Source: an uncultured Carboxylicivirga sp.
Lineage (GTDB): Bacteria; Bacteroidota; Bacteroidia; Bacteroidales; Marinilabiliaceae
NCBI RefSeq assembly: GCF_963668385.1
Contig: NZ_OY764327.1
Coordinates: 2,852,001 to 2,916,000, forward strand
DNA: 64,000 bases
Direction of reading: 5' to 3'
The notes beneath the pieces were generated by a model, which saw only the letters and a list, made by a program, of their open reading frames with translations, was not told the DNA's origin and ran no database searches. Below are positions 1 through 9,260 of this stretch, piece after piece. How positions within the stretch are numbered: position 1 is the first letter of the stretch; the number at the start of each line of letters is the position of its first letter. Position numbers and translations under genes: made by a program.

Positions 1-210
1 CTACCCGATGCAACAGTTGAGTACTATCTTAAAAACAGTCCATCCTTCATCTGCGACACTAAAAAAGTGAGTTTTAAAAAGATGGATGCTAAAAGTGGTT
101 ATCAGGAATTTGATGAAAAAGGAAATAAGAAATTCACCAGTACTACTGCATTTGTATTTTATCTCGACAAACTTAATTTGAGTATTGACGACTCAACACA
201 TGATGAATGA
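1..210 (+). CDS. C-terminal end of an unrecognised protein (partial)
   Basis: Frame 1 is open from the window edge to a TGA at 208-210, giving the last 69 residues of a protein that starts outside the window. The tail is Lys/Ser-rich and ends with an acidic LSIDDSTHDE-like stretch. I do not recognise a domain. A strong hairpin terminator follows within 25 bases, which supports this as a real gene end. Its position before a repeat-rich non-coding stretch would fit a replication or mobile-element gene, but that is only a guess. Confidence 0.55.
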   Translation, partial: LPDATVEYYLKNSPSFICDTKKVSFKKMDAKSGYQEFDEKGNKKFTSTTAFVFYLDKLNLSIDDSTHDE

Positions 211-230
211 TTGCAACTTAATTCAGATTT

Positions 231-272
231 GAAAAAGCGAGGATTTCTACCAAAGGGATTCTCGCTTTTTTT
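231..272 (+). terminator. Rho-independent terminator
   Basis: AAAAAGCGAG (232-241) pairs perfectly with CTCGCTTTTT (261-270) and a run of T follows. It lies just after the stop codon at 208-210 and separates that gene from the defence operon. Confidence 0.8.
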
Positions 273-352
273 GTGGAGTGAAAATTAAATAGATAGGACA
301 AAAAGAAAGTATTGTATTTCAACTCAAAATATGAAATTGTCATGCAAAATGA

Positions 353-584
353 GGTACTTAGGTTACTTAGATTACTTAGTTAAGTATATATAGTTAATAC
401 AAAGTATATTATAAAGGTTTTTAAAAGGCGGGGCGGTTACTTGGGGTTACTTAGAGTTACTTAGGATTTAGACTAAAAGTAATTTGATTACTTAGTTACT
501 TAGTAAAATGCAGCTTAATCATATTTATATATTTCTAAAATACAGACAATTAACCACACTAAGTAAGCTAAGTAACCAAGTACC
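353..584. repeat. Cluster of TTACTTAG iteron-like repeats
   Basis: About ten copies of an 8-10 bp motif (core TTACTTAG, often preceded by G) occur in four blocks: 353-386, 435-466 and 486-506 in direct orientation and 559-584 as the complement CTAAGTAA. Spacing within blocks is 8, 9 or 10 bp, so copies lie roughly one helical turn apart. This fills most of the gap between 210 and 747, which contains no convincing gene. Such clusters are typical of sites bound by a replication initiator or a regulator; which applies here is not visible. Confidence 0.75.
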
Positions 585-746
585 CCTATATATAGGTTCA
601 TCGTAAGATAAGTAAATACTTCATTAAAATTCAAAAAAAAATATTCCTGTTATGTCATAAAATTTTACACGAAATGTGATAAATGTTAGACCAATTTTTT
701 ATACATTAGCCAAAATTTGTCAAGACACTAACAAAATAGTCTGGAA

Positions 747-1025
747 ATGATTGGTAATAAAATCCGAGAATTAAGAGAAGAGAATAATATTTTACTGCGT
801 CAACTTGCTGCTCAATTAGATATGGACACAGCTATGCTCAGTAAAATGGAACGAGGCGACCGCTTTTTTAAGAAAGAGGACATTCTTGCTCTTTCCGAAA
901 TCTTTAATCAAAACAGTAAAGACTTACTCGTTTTATGGCTTGCCGACAAGATAGCAAAGACAATTGAAAATGAAGAATATCAGGCAGAAGCATTAGAGTT
1001 GGCTTTAAAAACTTATAACTCATAA
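747..1025 (+). CDS. XRE-family helix-turn-helix regulator of the restriction operon
   Basis: A 92-aa protein with a Cro/C1-type helix-turn-helix in residues about 4-60 (IGNKIRELREENNILLRQLA, then the recognition-helix region MDTAMLSKMERG). It has the size of a restriction-modification controller protein, and hsdM starts 20 bp downstream, so it probably heads this operon and tunes its transcription. The C-terminal third is predicted helical and may dimerise. The repeat-rich upstream region is an obvious candidate binding region, but no motif directly links the two. Confidence 0.85.
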   Translation: MIGNKIRELREENNILLRQLAAQLDMDTAMLSKMERGDRFFKKEDILALSEIFNQNSKDLLVLWLADKIAKTIENEEYQAEALELALKTYNS

Positions 1026-1045
1026 CAGCAATAAGGCATTAATAT

Positions 1046-3391
1046 ATGAACACCGCAGTACACAATAGATTAGTTTCTTTCATCTGGTCAATAGCCGATG
1101 ATTGCTTAAGAGATGTTTACGTTAGAGGTAAATACCGTGATGTAATTCTGCCTATGGTTGTTTTACGCCGTTTGGATGTATTACTTGAACCTACCAAACA
1201 AGAGGTGATGGAGGAAGTGAACTTTCAAAAAGAAGAGGGATTTACTGAATTTGATGATTTAGCCTTACAAGCTGCCTCAAAATATGTTTTCTACAATACC
1301 AGTGAGTGGACTTTAAAACGTCTCAAAGAAACAGCCACAAATAGTCAGCAAATACTACAAACCAACTTTCAAGATTACCTGAATGGCTTTAGTGCAAACG
1401 TAAAGGAGATTATTACAAAGTTCAACCTTCCAAGCCAAATTCAACACATGGCGAATAAGGATGTGCTATTAGATGTTTTGGAGAAATTCACATCGCCACA
1501 TATTAACTTAACACCCAATGAGGTTGAAGACCCTGATGGTAAAAAACTTCCACCTTTGACCAATTTAGGTATGGGGTATGTTTTTGAAGAACTCATCCGA
1601 AAGTTTAATGAAGAAAATAATGAGGAAGCAGGAGAACACTTTACCCCTCGTGAGGTAATTGATCTAATGACCCATATTGTATTCGACCCTATTAAAGACA
1701 ACCTCCCTCCGGTAATGACTATTTACGACCCTGCTTGTGGAAGTGGTGGTATGCTAACAGAAGCTCAGAACTTTATTAAGGATGAAGAGGGCGAAATTAA
1801 AGCTACTGGTGATGTGTATTTGTATGGTAAAGAGATAAATGATGAAACCTATGCCATCTGCAAGTCAGACATGATGATTAAAGGGAATAATCCTGAAAAT
1901 ATAAAGAATGGCTCGACCTTATCTACCGATGAATTTTCAGGTACAAGTTTCGACTTTATGCTTTCGAATCCTCCCTATGGTAAATCTTGGGCATCGGAAC
2001 TTAAATACATTAAGGATGGTAAAGACATTATAGACCCTCGTTTCATCGTACGATTAAAAGATTATTGGGGTAAAGAGGAAGATGCAGATGCAACACCTCG
2101 CTCTTCAGATGGACAATTACTCTTTTTAATGGAGATGGTTTCTAAAATGAAATCATTACAGCAAAGTCCTCATGGTGCTCGCATTGCTTCTGTGCATAAT
2201 GGCTCAAGCCTGTTTACAGGGGATGCAGGTGGTGGTGAAAGCAATATACGTCGTTATATTATCGAAAATGATATGCTTTCGGCTATTATACAATTACCCA
2301 TCAACCTGTTTTACAATACTGGCATTACCACATATATATGGTTGTTGAGCAATAATAAACCAAAACACCGCAAGGGCAAGGTACAACTTATTGATGCAGG
2401 AAAGAGTTTTGCTAAACTACGTAAAAGCTTAGGTGCAAAAAACTGTGAATTAAAACCCGAACACATTCAAGAGATAATGAATGCCTACAAGGCTTGTGAG
2501 AACATTGAAAGAAAAGCAGATACCGACATAGCCACACAAGTATTCGACAATGCTGACTTTGGTTATTACAAAGTGACCATTGAACGACCAAAACGTTTAA
2601 AAGCTCAATTTACCAAAGAACGCATTGCAGACCTTCGCTACGATAAAACTCTAAAAGAACCCATGCAATGGGCTTTTGAAACCTATGGCGATAAAGTGTA
2701 CACAAACCTAAAAGATTTTGAAAAAGACATTCTTAAATGGTGTGAGCAAAATGAGATTGACCTTAACGCTAAAAAGCGTAAGGATTTAATTTCTGTTGCC
2801 AAATGGAAAAAACAAAAGGATGTTTTGGATACAGCAATTCATCTATTAGAAACTATTGGTTCGGACATCTATTCTAATTTTAATGATTTTCAAACTTTGG
2901 TAGAAGCAGAACTGAAAGCACAGAAATCAAAGCTCTCAGGCTCGGAGAAGAATCTTATTTATTCCGCAGTAAGTTGGTATGATGAATCTGCCGATAAAGT
3001 AATTAAGAAAACCCAAAAAATTAAAGACAATAAATTAGATGAGCTTTTACACCGTTTAGATTGCTCAGTGGAGCAATTACCCGATTACGGCTATTTCCCA
3101 AGTGGCAAAAAGGATGAGTACATTATATACGAAACAGAAAGCGACCTGAGAGATTATGAAACAGTCCCACTCAAAGAAATCATACACGATTACTTTTTAA
3201 AAGAAGTAAAACCGCACGTTGATGAAGCTTGGATAGACATGGAAAAAACAAAGATTGGTTATGAAATAAGCTTTAACAAGTATTTCTATCAGCACAAGCC
3301 TTTACGCAGTATTGAAGAGGTTAGTACCGAAATTCTACAATTGGAGAAAGAAAACGAAGGTTTAATTATGGATATTCTAAATCTGAACTAG
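1046..3391 (+). CDS. hsdM: Type I restriction-modification system, DNA methyltransferase subunit HsdM
   Basis: N6-adenine methyltransferase subunit of a type I restriction enzyme; with HsdS it methylates the recognition site using S-adenosylmethionine. An N-terminal HsdM helical domain is followed by the SAM-binding motif DPACGSGG (about residue 228) and the catalytic NPPY motif (about 308). At 781 aa it is clearly longer than the usual roughly 500-aa HsdM; the extra C-terminal part, about residues 520-781, is helical and charged. The stop codon overlaps the GTG start of hsdS by one base, indicating translational coupling. Confidence 0.96.
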   Translation: MNTAVHNRLVSFIWSIADDCLRDVYVRGKYRDVILPMVVLRRLDVLLEPTKQEVMEEVNFQKEEGFTEFDDLALQAASKYVFYNTSEWTLKRLKETATNSQQILQTNFQDYLNGFSANVKEIITKFNLPSQIQHMANKDVLLDVLEKFTSPHINLTPNEVEDPDGKKLPPLTNLGMGYVFEELIRKFNEENNEEAGEHFTPREVIDLMTHIVFDPIKDNLPPVMTIYDPACGSGGMLTEAQNFIKDEEGEIKATGDVYLYGKEINDETYAICKSDMMIKGNNPENIKNGSTLSTDEFSGTSFDFMLSNPPYGKSWASELKYIKDGKDIIDPRFIVRLKDYWGKEEDADATPRSSDGQLLFLMEMVSKMKSLQQSPHGARIASVHNGSSLFTGDAGGGESNIRRYIIENDMLSAIIQLPINLFYNTGITTYIWLLSNNKPKHRKGKVQLIDAGKSFAKLRKSLGAKNCELKPEHIQEIMNAYKACENIERKADTDIATQVFDNADFGYYKVTIERPKRLKAQFTKERIADLRYDKTLKEPMQWAFETYGDKVYTNLKDFEKDILKWCEQNEIDLNAKKRKDLISVAKWKKQKDVLDTAIHLLETIGSDIYSNFNDFQTLVEAELKAQKSKLSGSEKNLIYSAVSWYDESADKVIKKTQKIKDNKLDELLHRLDCSVEQLPDYGYFPSGKKDEYIIYETESDLRDYETVPLKEIIHDYFLKEVKPHVDEAWIDMEKTKIGYEISFNKYFYQHKPLRSIEEVSTEILQLEKENEGLIMDILNLN

Positions 3392-4731
3392 TGGGTACTG
3401 TAGAACTAAAATATAGAAAATACGGGTCGTATAAGGACTCAGGGATTAAGTGGATTGGTGAAATTCCTGAGGATTGGAAAATTGAATCTTTTAAAAACAT
3501 TCTAACAGAACGCAATGAAAAGAATGACCCTGTAAGGAGTCATGAAATACTATCACTTTCCATTGGCAAAGGGGTTACTTTGTATGCTGAAAAAACTACA
3601 AATTTAGACCGTTTTAAAGATGATGTTTCCAAGTATAAATTAGCTTATAAGGGAGATTTAGTCTTTAATAGTATGAATATGATTGTGGGAGCAGTTGGAG
3701 TTTCAAACTATTTTGGCTGTGTAAGTCCAGTATATTATACATATTATGGGAGATTGAATAATTCTTATACCACCTTTTATGAGTATCTGTTTAGATGCAA
3801 AACAGTTCAAGGTGTTTTGTATAGCTTAGGTAGAGGCTTGATGGCTATTGATAGAGGTGATGGAAAGTATAATACTCTACGCCTAAAAATATCCAGAGAT
3901 GATTTAAGGTCATTCAGGTTACCATTTCCCAATATATCCGTACAAACTGCAATTGCCAACTTTCTCGACAACAAAACGGCAAACATAGACACCGCCATTG
4001 CCCAAAAAGAAAAGATGATTGCCCTACTCAAAGAGCAGAAGCAAATCATGATTCAGAATTCAGTTACCAAAGGTCTAAACCCGAATGCTAATATGAAAGA
4101 TAGCGGTGTGGAGTGGATTGGGAAGATTCCTGTGGGGTGGGAATTGAGGCCTCTTAAGCACATTGCTTCTATAAACAAACAATCTCTACCTGAAAATACA
4201 AGCAAAGTACATATGTTTGATTACGTAGATATTGGAAGTGTATCTTATACAAATGGTATTGAAAAAACAGAACGATTTAGCTTTAAGGATTCACCATCAA
4301 GAGCAAGACGCATTGCTTGTTCGGGTAATACTATTATATCCACTGTGAGAACATATTTGAAAGCAATCGATTTCGTATCTGAAGAAAAGTCCTCTTTTAT
4401 TTATTCAACTGGTTTTGCAATATTGCAACCAATAATAATACATGACAAATTCCTTTATCATTTTGTGAGAAGTGATGCTTTTACGGAACAGGTTACAGTT
4501 AACTCAACAGGAATGAGTTACCCTGCTATAAATAGTACTGATTTAGGTAAGTTGTGGGTAGCTGTACCTCCTAAAGAAGAACAAACCCAAATTGTCACCT
4601 ACATCGAAACCCAATCCACCAAAATAGACAACGCTATTGCCTTACAGCAAACGCAAATAGAGAAATTAAAAGAGTACAAAGCCATACTAATTGATAGTGC
4701 AGTAACAGGCAAAATAAAAGTTACAGAATGA
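3391..4731 (+). CDS. hsdS: Type I restriction-modification system, specificity subunit HsdS
   Basis: DNA-recognition subunit that directs the HsdM/HsdR complex to a bipartite target. The 446-aa protein shows two target-recognition domains, each opened by a DSG-x-WIG-x-IP-x-W motif (residues about 16-29 and 237-250), and two conserved helical spacers rich in Lys/Glu/Gln (LLKEQKQ and IEKLKEYKAILIDSAVTG at the C terminus). The start is GTG, overlapping the hsdM stop. The two recognition domains differ in sequence, so the target is probably asymmetric. Confidence 0.95.
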   Translation: MGTVELKYRKYGSYKDSGIKWIGEIPEDWKIESFKNILTERNEKNDPVRSHEILSLSIGKGVTLYAEKTTNLDRFKDDVSKYKLAYKGDLVFNSMNMIVGAVGVSNYFGCVSPVYYTYYGRLNNSYTTFYEYLFRCKTVQGVLYSLGRGLMAIDRGDGKYNTLRLKISRDDLRSFRLPFPNISVQTAIANFLDNKTANIDTAIAQKEKMIALLKEQKQIMIQNSVTKGLNPNANMKDSGVEWIGKIPVGWELRPLKHIASINKQSLPENTSKVHMFDYVDIGSVSYTNGIEKTERFSFKDSPSRARRIACSGNTIISTVRTYLKAIDFVSEEKSSFIYSTGFAILQPIIIHDKFLYHFVRSDAFTEQVTVNSTGMSYPAINSTDLGKLWVAVPPKEEQTQIVTYIETQSTKIDNAIALQQTQIEKLKEYKAILIDSAVTGKIKVTE

Positions 4732-5288
4732 AAAACCTAAAGCTATTCATAATGTCGTTTTGGATATTTTTTGTGTTACTAATTATCGTAACACTCAAAT
4801 TTCCTGTTTGCCTTGGTGCAGATTGTCAATTTATAGGATTTAAGGCACTCTTTACTGTGCGTAATATTGTTGCCTTTTCAAGCTTCATTTGTCTGCTTTT
4901 GGGTCTTCTTTTCTACTACCAATTTATGAAAGACTTAAAGGGAGATTTGGACATACCTGTAAAAATTGAAAAAATTGAAAACGTTAATTATGAATACTTT
5001 GCTTTATTGGTAACCATCATTTCATTAATTGCCTTTGATTTCACAACCATTCGTGGAGTTATTCTATTAATTACATTGTTGGTAATACTTTGCGCCATAT
5101 TCATTAAAACCGAATTGTTCTATTCCAATCCCTCATTTGCTTTATTAGGCTTTCATATTTATAAGGCAGATACAAATAACGAGGCATTAAAAAACAAAAT
5201 ATTTATAACGAAAGACAAAATAAAATTAGGAGATAAGGTAAAGTACCTGAAAATATCTGATAAAGTTTACTTCACTAAAAAGGCTTAG
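4728..5288 (+). CDS. kwaA: Kiwa-type anti-phage protein KwaA, four-helix membrane protein
   Basis: A 186-aa protein with four hydrophobic segments (about residues 6-24, 45-66, 90-104 and 108-126) and a short soluble C-terminal part. Size, four membrane spans and the position directly upstream of a DUF4868/KwaB-like gene match KwaA of the Kiwa system, where the membrane protein senses infection together with KwaB. The start overlaps the end of hsdS by 4 bp, so it is co-transcribed with the restriction genes. The assignment rests on topology and partner rather than on a sequence motif. Confidence 0.72.
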   Translation: MKNLKLFIMSFWIFFVLLIIVTLKFPVCLGADCQFIGFKALFTVRNIVAFSSFICLLLGLLFYYQFMKDLKGDLDIPVKIEKIENVNYEYFALLVTIISLIAFDFTTIRGVILLITLLVILCAIFIKTELFYSNPSFALLGFHIYKADTNNEALKNKIFITKDKIKLGDKVKYLKISDKVYFTKKA

Positions 5289-5291
5289 ACT

Positions 5292-6242
5292 ATGAATCTT
5301 GAAGAGTTAAGAGAAAAAATAGAAACCATAGTTCGGATGGACGCAATTGGTTTAAACGTATTCTTCCTGTTAAAAACAGCTGAAGGCAACATTTTAAAAA
5401 GGGCTAACCTTATTGAAGATGTGAAAAATAGTTTAATTGAGGCATATAAAGATTCACTTAACTACATGGTTAGTGATGATGAATTAGCTTTAATTAACCT
5501 CTCTGCTGCTGACGACAGAAAAAGTGCTATTTATCGGTATGATTTGGAACAAGAACCCGGTGTTTTTTCTTTCTTCAATACAATCAGTAACAGAGATGAA
5601 GAGCATCCAATCCCCTATTTTTCTTTTAATGATGATAAACTAACCCAATTAGAAGGATATTTTGTTTCAATAGGGGACTTTGAGAATAACATCCTAGTTT
5701 ATCGAAAACAAATGCCAATCAACCTTTTTAAGCAAGGGAAGATTTATATAGTAAAGGGTCATGACACACAGTTCGAACGAATTGATAAAGAATTTTTACG
5801 AATTGATGCGAAGTTAGATGTGCTCAAAATTGATGAAACCATCATTGTCAATAACATCTCGATTCTTGAACGTCATTACGAATTTAAAGATATTATTGAG
5901 CATGAAGCAAATGCATCACTTGAAAATATTGAAGGGCTTGATATACTTGAAAACATAGAGGTGCTGCAAGAAAGAGTTGATGATATAGCGTTTGCTCGTA
6001 AACTCTCAAAAATATCAACTTCTTCACCAGTATTCAATTTACCATCGGAACATATTATGGAATTTGTAAGAACGCATCAAACACTTGGAAGTGCATTCAA
6101 GTATAGCGAAGACCAAAACAGAATAATGTTAGACACAAAGAAGTCGCAAAACTTCTTTCTACGATTAATGAATGATGATTTCTTACACTCTCAATTGACG
6201 GATTTTGATTACATGACTCCGGCAAAAGATAGGTTGAATTAG
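5292..6242 (+). CDS. kwaB: Kiwa-type anti-phage protein KwaB (DUF4868)
   Basis: A 316-aa soluble protein resembling DUF4868 proteins: an N-terminal region with the ANLIEDVKNSLIEAY-like helix, followed by a central stretch of alternating strands (YFVSIGDFENNILVYRKQMP) and a helical C-terminal half. KwaB is the cytosolic partner of KwaA in Kiwa and acts on phage DNA replication or late transcription. It starts 3 bp after kwaA, and the length agrees with known KwaB proteins of about 315 aa. Family assignment is from memory of the family pattern. Confidence 0.78.
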   Translation: MNLEELREKIETIVRMDAIGLNVFFLLKTAEGNILKRANLIEDVKNSLIEAYKDSLNYMVSDDELALINLSAADDRKSAIYRYDLEQEPGVFSFFNTISNRDEEHPIPYFSFNDDKLTQLEGYFVSIGDFENNILVYRKQMPINLFKQGKIYIVKGHDTQFERIDKEFLRIDAKLDVLKIDETIIVNNISILERHYEFKDIIEHEANASLENIEGLDILENIEVLQERVDDIAFARKLSKISTSSPVFNLPSEHIMEFVRTHQTLGSAFKYSEDQNRIMLDTKKSQNFFLRLMNDDFLHSQLTDFDYMTPAKDRLN

Positions 6243-6275
6243 ATTAAAGTATATTTGTATAAAGGTTTAGAATAA

Positions 6276-7235
6276 ATGCATCCATCAGATATTAAAATAG
6301 GTCAAAACGAGTATCGAGCTTATCAGCTTATAGAGTTCATTCAGGAGGGACGGCTAAAGTTGGAAGAGAAGAAGAAGTGGGACAATACCAATATGAGTAT
6401 GTCCATTGAATCAATTCTTCTTGGGCTAACCATGACACCAATTTACATTGATGCTTCTAATCCTGAATCGTGGTTTGTTCTTGATGGAAGAAAACGTCTT
6501 CAATCGTTATACCACTTCTTTAAAGGTAATTTTCCACTTACTAATTTAGATTTTTTTCCTGATTTTAATGGTGTTTATTTTGATAACCTCCCATTTACAT
6601 TAAGAGATAAATTAGAAGAGGCAATATTTACTGTTTATTCTATAAATCAAGGTGTTTCTGAGAAAGTTAGACTAAACCTAGTACTAAGAATTGTTCCTGA
6701 TTTAAGGAGTGCCCTTAGTTGGGAGTTTAAAGAAAGTCTGATAGATGCTTCCTTAAAGGATGAATTGCTACAATGGCTAAATCATCCAAAATACGATTTT
6801 GTGAAAAGACAATTTAAATCTAATACCAAATATCGGTTGGTATTGGAATATTTACGACTTTATTACATTGAGTATTATAATAAGGATATTAACCTACACA
6901 CAAATATTGAACACGTAATATTTCAATTAAATGACCATCATTTATTAAGACAAAACGAATGGGATTTAGGAATTGAAAGAGTTTTCCAAATATTTAATAA
7001 TGACCGTTATTATTTGAGTAACCTGTATCTGAATAAAAAGACCATACCAATTCTTATTTTTTATTTTGGAACACGCATTGATAACAGAATATTTAACAGA
7101 ATAGAAAATCACAATACTCTGTTTTTAGAACCGTGGCAACAATTTTATCAGAAGGAAGGGGAAAAGATTTTCAAGAGAATTAATCCAGATGAAATCTATA
7201 AAAAACTAGATAAATTAATTAGAGATGATAACTAA
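6276..7235 (+). CDS. DUF262 (GmrS/ParB-like) domain protein
   Basis: A 319-aa protein with the ParB/sulfiredoxin-like DUF262 fold. An N-terminal helical part leads to the motif DGRKRLQSLYHFFKG (about residues 69-83), which corresponds to the DGxQR motif of GmrSD-type and BrxU-type nucleases. In those families the domain hydrolyses NTP to control DNA cleavage; here the C-terminal DUF1524 HNH nuclease domain of GmrSD is absent and the second half is helical without a recognisable active site. The gene overlaps the following AAA ATPase gene by 11 bp, so the two products probably work together. Confidence 0.75.
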   Translation: MHPSDIKIGQNEYRAYQLIEFIQEGRLKLEEKKKWDNTNMSMSIESILLGLTMTPIYIDASNPESWFVLDGRKRLQSLYHFFKGNFPLTNLDFFPDFNGVYFDNLPFTLRDKLEEAIFTVYSINQGVSEKVRLNLVLRIVPDLRSALSWEFKESLIDASLKDELLQWLNHPKYDFVKRQFKSNTKYRLVLEYLRLYYIEYYNKDINLHTNIEHVIFQLNDHHLLRQNEWDLGIERVFQIFNNDRYYLSNLYLNKKTIPILIFYFGTRIDNRIFNRIENHNTLFLEPWQQFYQKEGEKIFKRINPDEIYKKLDKLIRDDN

Positions 7236-8322
7236 TATTAAAATAAAAAACTTCAAGGCATTAAGGGATATTGATATTAAAACGGGCAATCTAAATGTTT
7301 TTACTGGGTTGAATGGAATGGGTAAATCCACTATTCTTCAAGCTCTAATGTTATTAAGACAATCAAGCAAAAATAATTTTGAAGAATTAGTTCTGAAAGA
7401 TATTATTGAATTAGGCACATTCCGAAATATTTTCTGTGAGAGTCCTTTGAAAGATAGAGTTTTATCATTTGAATTAGCATGGGCAGATAATTCAACATTA
7501 CTGGTAGAGCGCAAATACGAAAAAAGTTTAAGTGAGGAAAAAGCTCTTAAAGGCATTCCTGTGAAAGAAAATCACAAGGATAAGTCTTTATTTGGTGAAG
7601 CTTCCTTTAAATACCTAAGTGCTCATCGAATTAAGCCTCTGGATTCATACAATACAAACTCGTCGAAAGTAAAAAATGGTGAATTAGGTAATGAAGGTGA
7701 GTTTGCCCCACATTTTTATAATCTTAATTCAAATATAGAAATACCGATTAAAGAATTGGCGTTTAATGAGGAAGAATCGGTTTATTCTTTAGAGCATCAA
7801 GTTAATAGCTGGATGAGTGTCATTAGCCCTAAAATTCAAGTGCATACTGAAATGGTAAAAGGACAGTCTATTAGACTTTCTTATTCTTATAAAACTAAAT
7901 CAGCTACCACATCACAATTCACTCCTATAAATGCAGGATTTGGACTTACTTACGTTTTTTCTGTATTAGTCGCCATCTTATCAGCTAAAAAGGGCGATGT
8001 AATCATTATAGAAAATCCAGAATCACATATACATCCCAAAGGTCAATCTGAGTTAGCTCGTTTAATGGCATTAGCTGCTAAAAATGGCGTTCAAATTTTT
8101 TGCGAAACACATAGCGACCATATACTTTATGGAGTTCGTATCGCGATTAAAGAACATGACATTACTAAAGATGAAACTCGGATTTATTATATCGACAGAG
8201 ATAAGGATGAACATTTTTCAATACCCCATCATGTTGTAATAGATGAGGATGGTAGAATGGATAGGGAATCCAAAGAATACTTTTTAGACTATGAAAATCA
8301 TTTAGATAAATTACTAGGTTAA
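7225..8322 (+). CDS. AAA-type ATPase of the DUF3696 / OLD-like kind
   Basis: A 365-aa ABC/SMC-like ATPase. Walker A is GLNGMGKST (about residues 28-36), Walker B with catalytic Glu is DVIIIENPESHIHPKG (about 258), and the H-loop is ETHSDHIL (about 294). Such single-domain ATPases are common in two- and three-gene defence modules with a nuclease or sensor partner. It overlaps the upstream DUF262 gene and abuts the downstream unknown gene by a 1-bp overlap, so all three form one translational unit. No TOPRIM domain is present, unlike true OLD nucleases. Confidence 0.85.
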   Translation: MITNIKIKNFKALRDIDIKTGNLNVFTGLNGMGKSTILQALMLLRQSSKNNFEELVLKDIIELGTFRNIFCESPLKDRVLSFELAWADNSTLLVERKYEKSLSEEKALKGIPVKENHKDKSLFGEASFKYLSAHRIKPLDSYNTNSSKVKNGELGNEGEFAPHFYNLNSNIEIPIKELAFNEEESVYSLEHQVNSWMSVISPKIQVHTEMVKGQSIRLSYSYKTKSATTSQFTPINAGFGLTYVFSVLVAILSAKKGDVIIIENPESHIHPKGQSELARLMALAAKNGVQIFCETHSDHILYGVRIAIKEHDITKDETRIYYIDRDKDEHFSIPHHVVIDEDGRMDRESKEYFLDYENHLDKLLG

Positions 8323-9251
8323 TGAGCGATATAATATTTAACGAGCTGTCTATTGACTTCAGCTTTTCAAATGCACCTAGTAGTGAGCAAAAAGCTTTAG
8401 AGATTCTTAAAAAGTTTGTTGATAATTGTTTAGCATATTCTTTAGCTGCTGGCACAAAAATATTTGTGAGAGAATATGGAAACATATCAGGAGATAGTGT
8501 TAATCTGTCAACTACTAATTTTTGGCAACATAACAACATTTATGCTCTACTATCTAAGCTTGGCGAACAGGATGAATTGAAAAGTGAAGAGATTCTTCGA
8601 TTCAAACAAATGCTGGCAGAAATATCTTTCGTTGATGTTGACCCCGAATACAAATACAAAACAAAAGAAGTATATGGAATTGGGAAAGCCATTGAATCAG
8701 AAAGTTATATTGTTAGTCTTAGCACGCATAGTGATTGGAACTCAAAAGATATAACTAATGTTCAAAAGACGACTGTTACTCCGGTTTATTCAACCTCCAC
8801 ATGTCCTGCTGTAAATAATATATCAACCTTATCTCACGTATTTATTGACCATTCGATATGGAATTCTTGTGAGTATAAGCACAATAAACCTAAGAAAGAT
8901 TACTTACTTCCCAACTTCAATCAATCAGAGTATATTCCCAAAGCTTATGGATACTTGGGTTGGTCGGATTTTAAGAATGAAATGATTAGAACCCTAGACA
9001 TAACTAAAGTAAAAAAGATGGCTGAAATTATGGCCATTATTAATGGTTATGTGGCTCTTGGTGCGGTATTGGATAATCAAAATAAGAGACGAGACACTTA
9101 TAATTCCAAGAATTATTATTTACAAGTAGAAACTCAGCATAATGCTTTTGAAGTTTATAATGGAGTGACCAACCATATTGGAGAACTAGAGTTAGGTCTA
9201 AAAGCAATAAATGAAGACAAAGCTGACAATCAACGATTTATTCGCCTATAA
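8322..9251 (+). CDS. Unknown protein, third member of the DUF262-AAA module
   Basis: A 309-aa soluble protein with no motif I can assign. It starts inside the stop codon of the ATPase gene (1-bp overlap) and ends 10 bp before hsdR, so it belongs to the operon. The central part has a Ser/Thr/Asn-rich stretch (TTVTPVYSTSTCPAVNN), and the C-terminal part ends with a conserved-looking helix-strand pattern (NAFEVYNGVTNHIGELELGL). It could be the effector or sensor of the module. No membrane segment or signal peptide is seen. Confidence 0.8.
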   Translation: MSDIIFNELSIDFSFSNAPSSEQKALEILKKFVDNCLAYSLAAGTKIFVREYGNISGDSVNLSTTNFWQHNNIYALLSKLGEQDELKSEEILRFKQMLAEISFVDVDPEYKYKTKEVYGIGKAIESESYIVSLSTHSDWNSKDITNVQKTTVTPVYSTSTCPAVNNISTLSHVFIDHSIWNSCEYKHNKPKKDYLLPNFNQSEYIPKAYGYLGWSDFKNEMIRTLDITKVKKMAEIMAIINGYVALGAVLDNQNKRRDTYNSKNYYLQVETQHNAFEVYNGVTNHIGELELGLKAINEDKADNQRFIRL

Positions 9252-9260
9252 ACACAGAAT

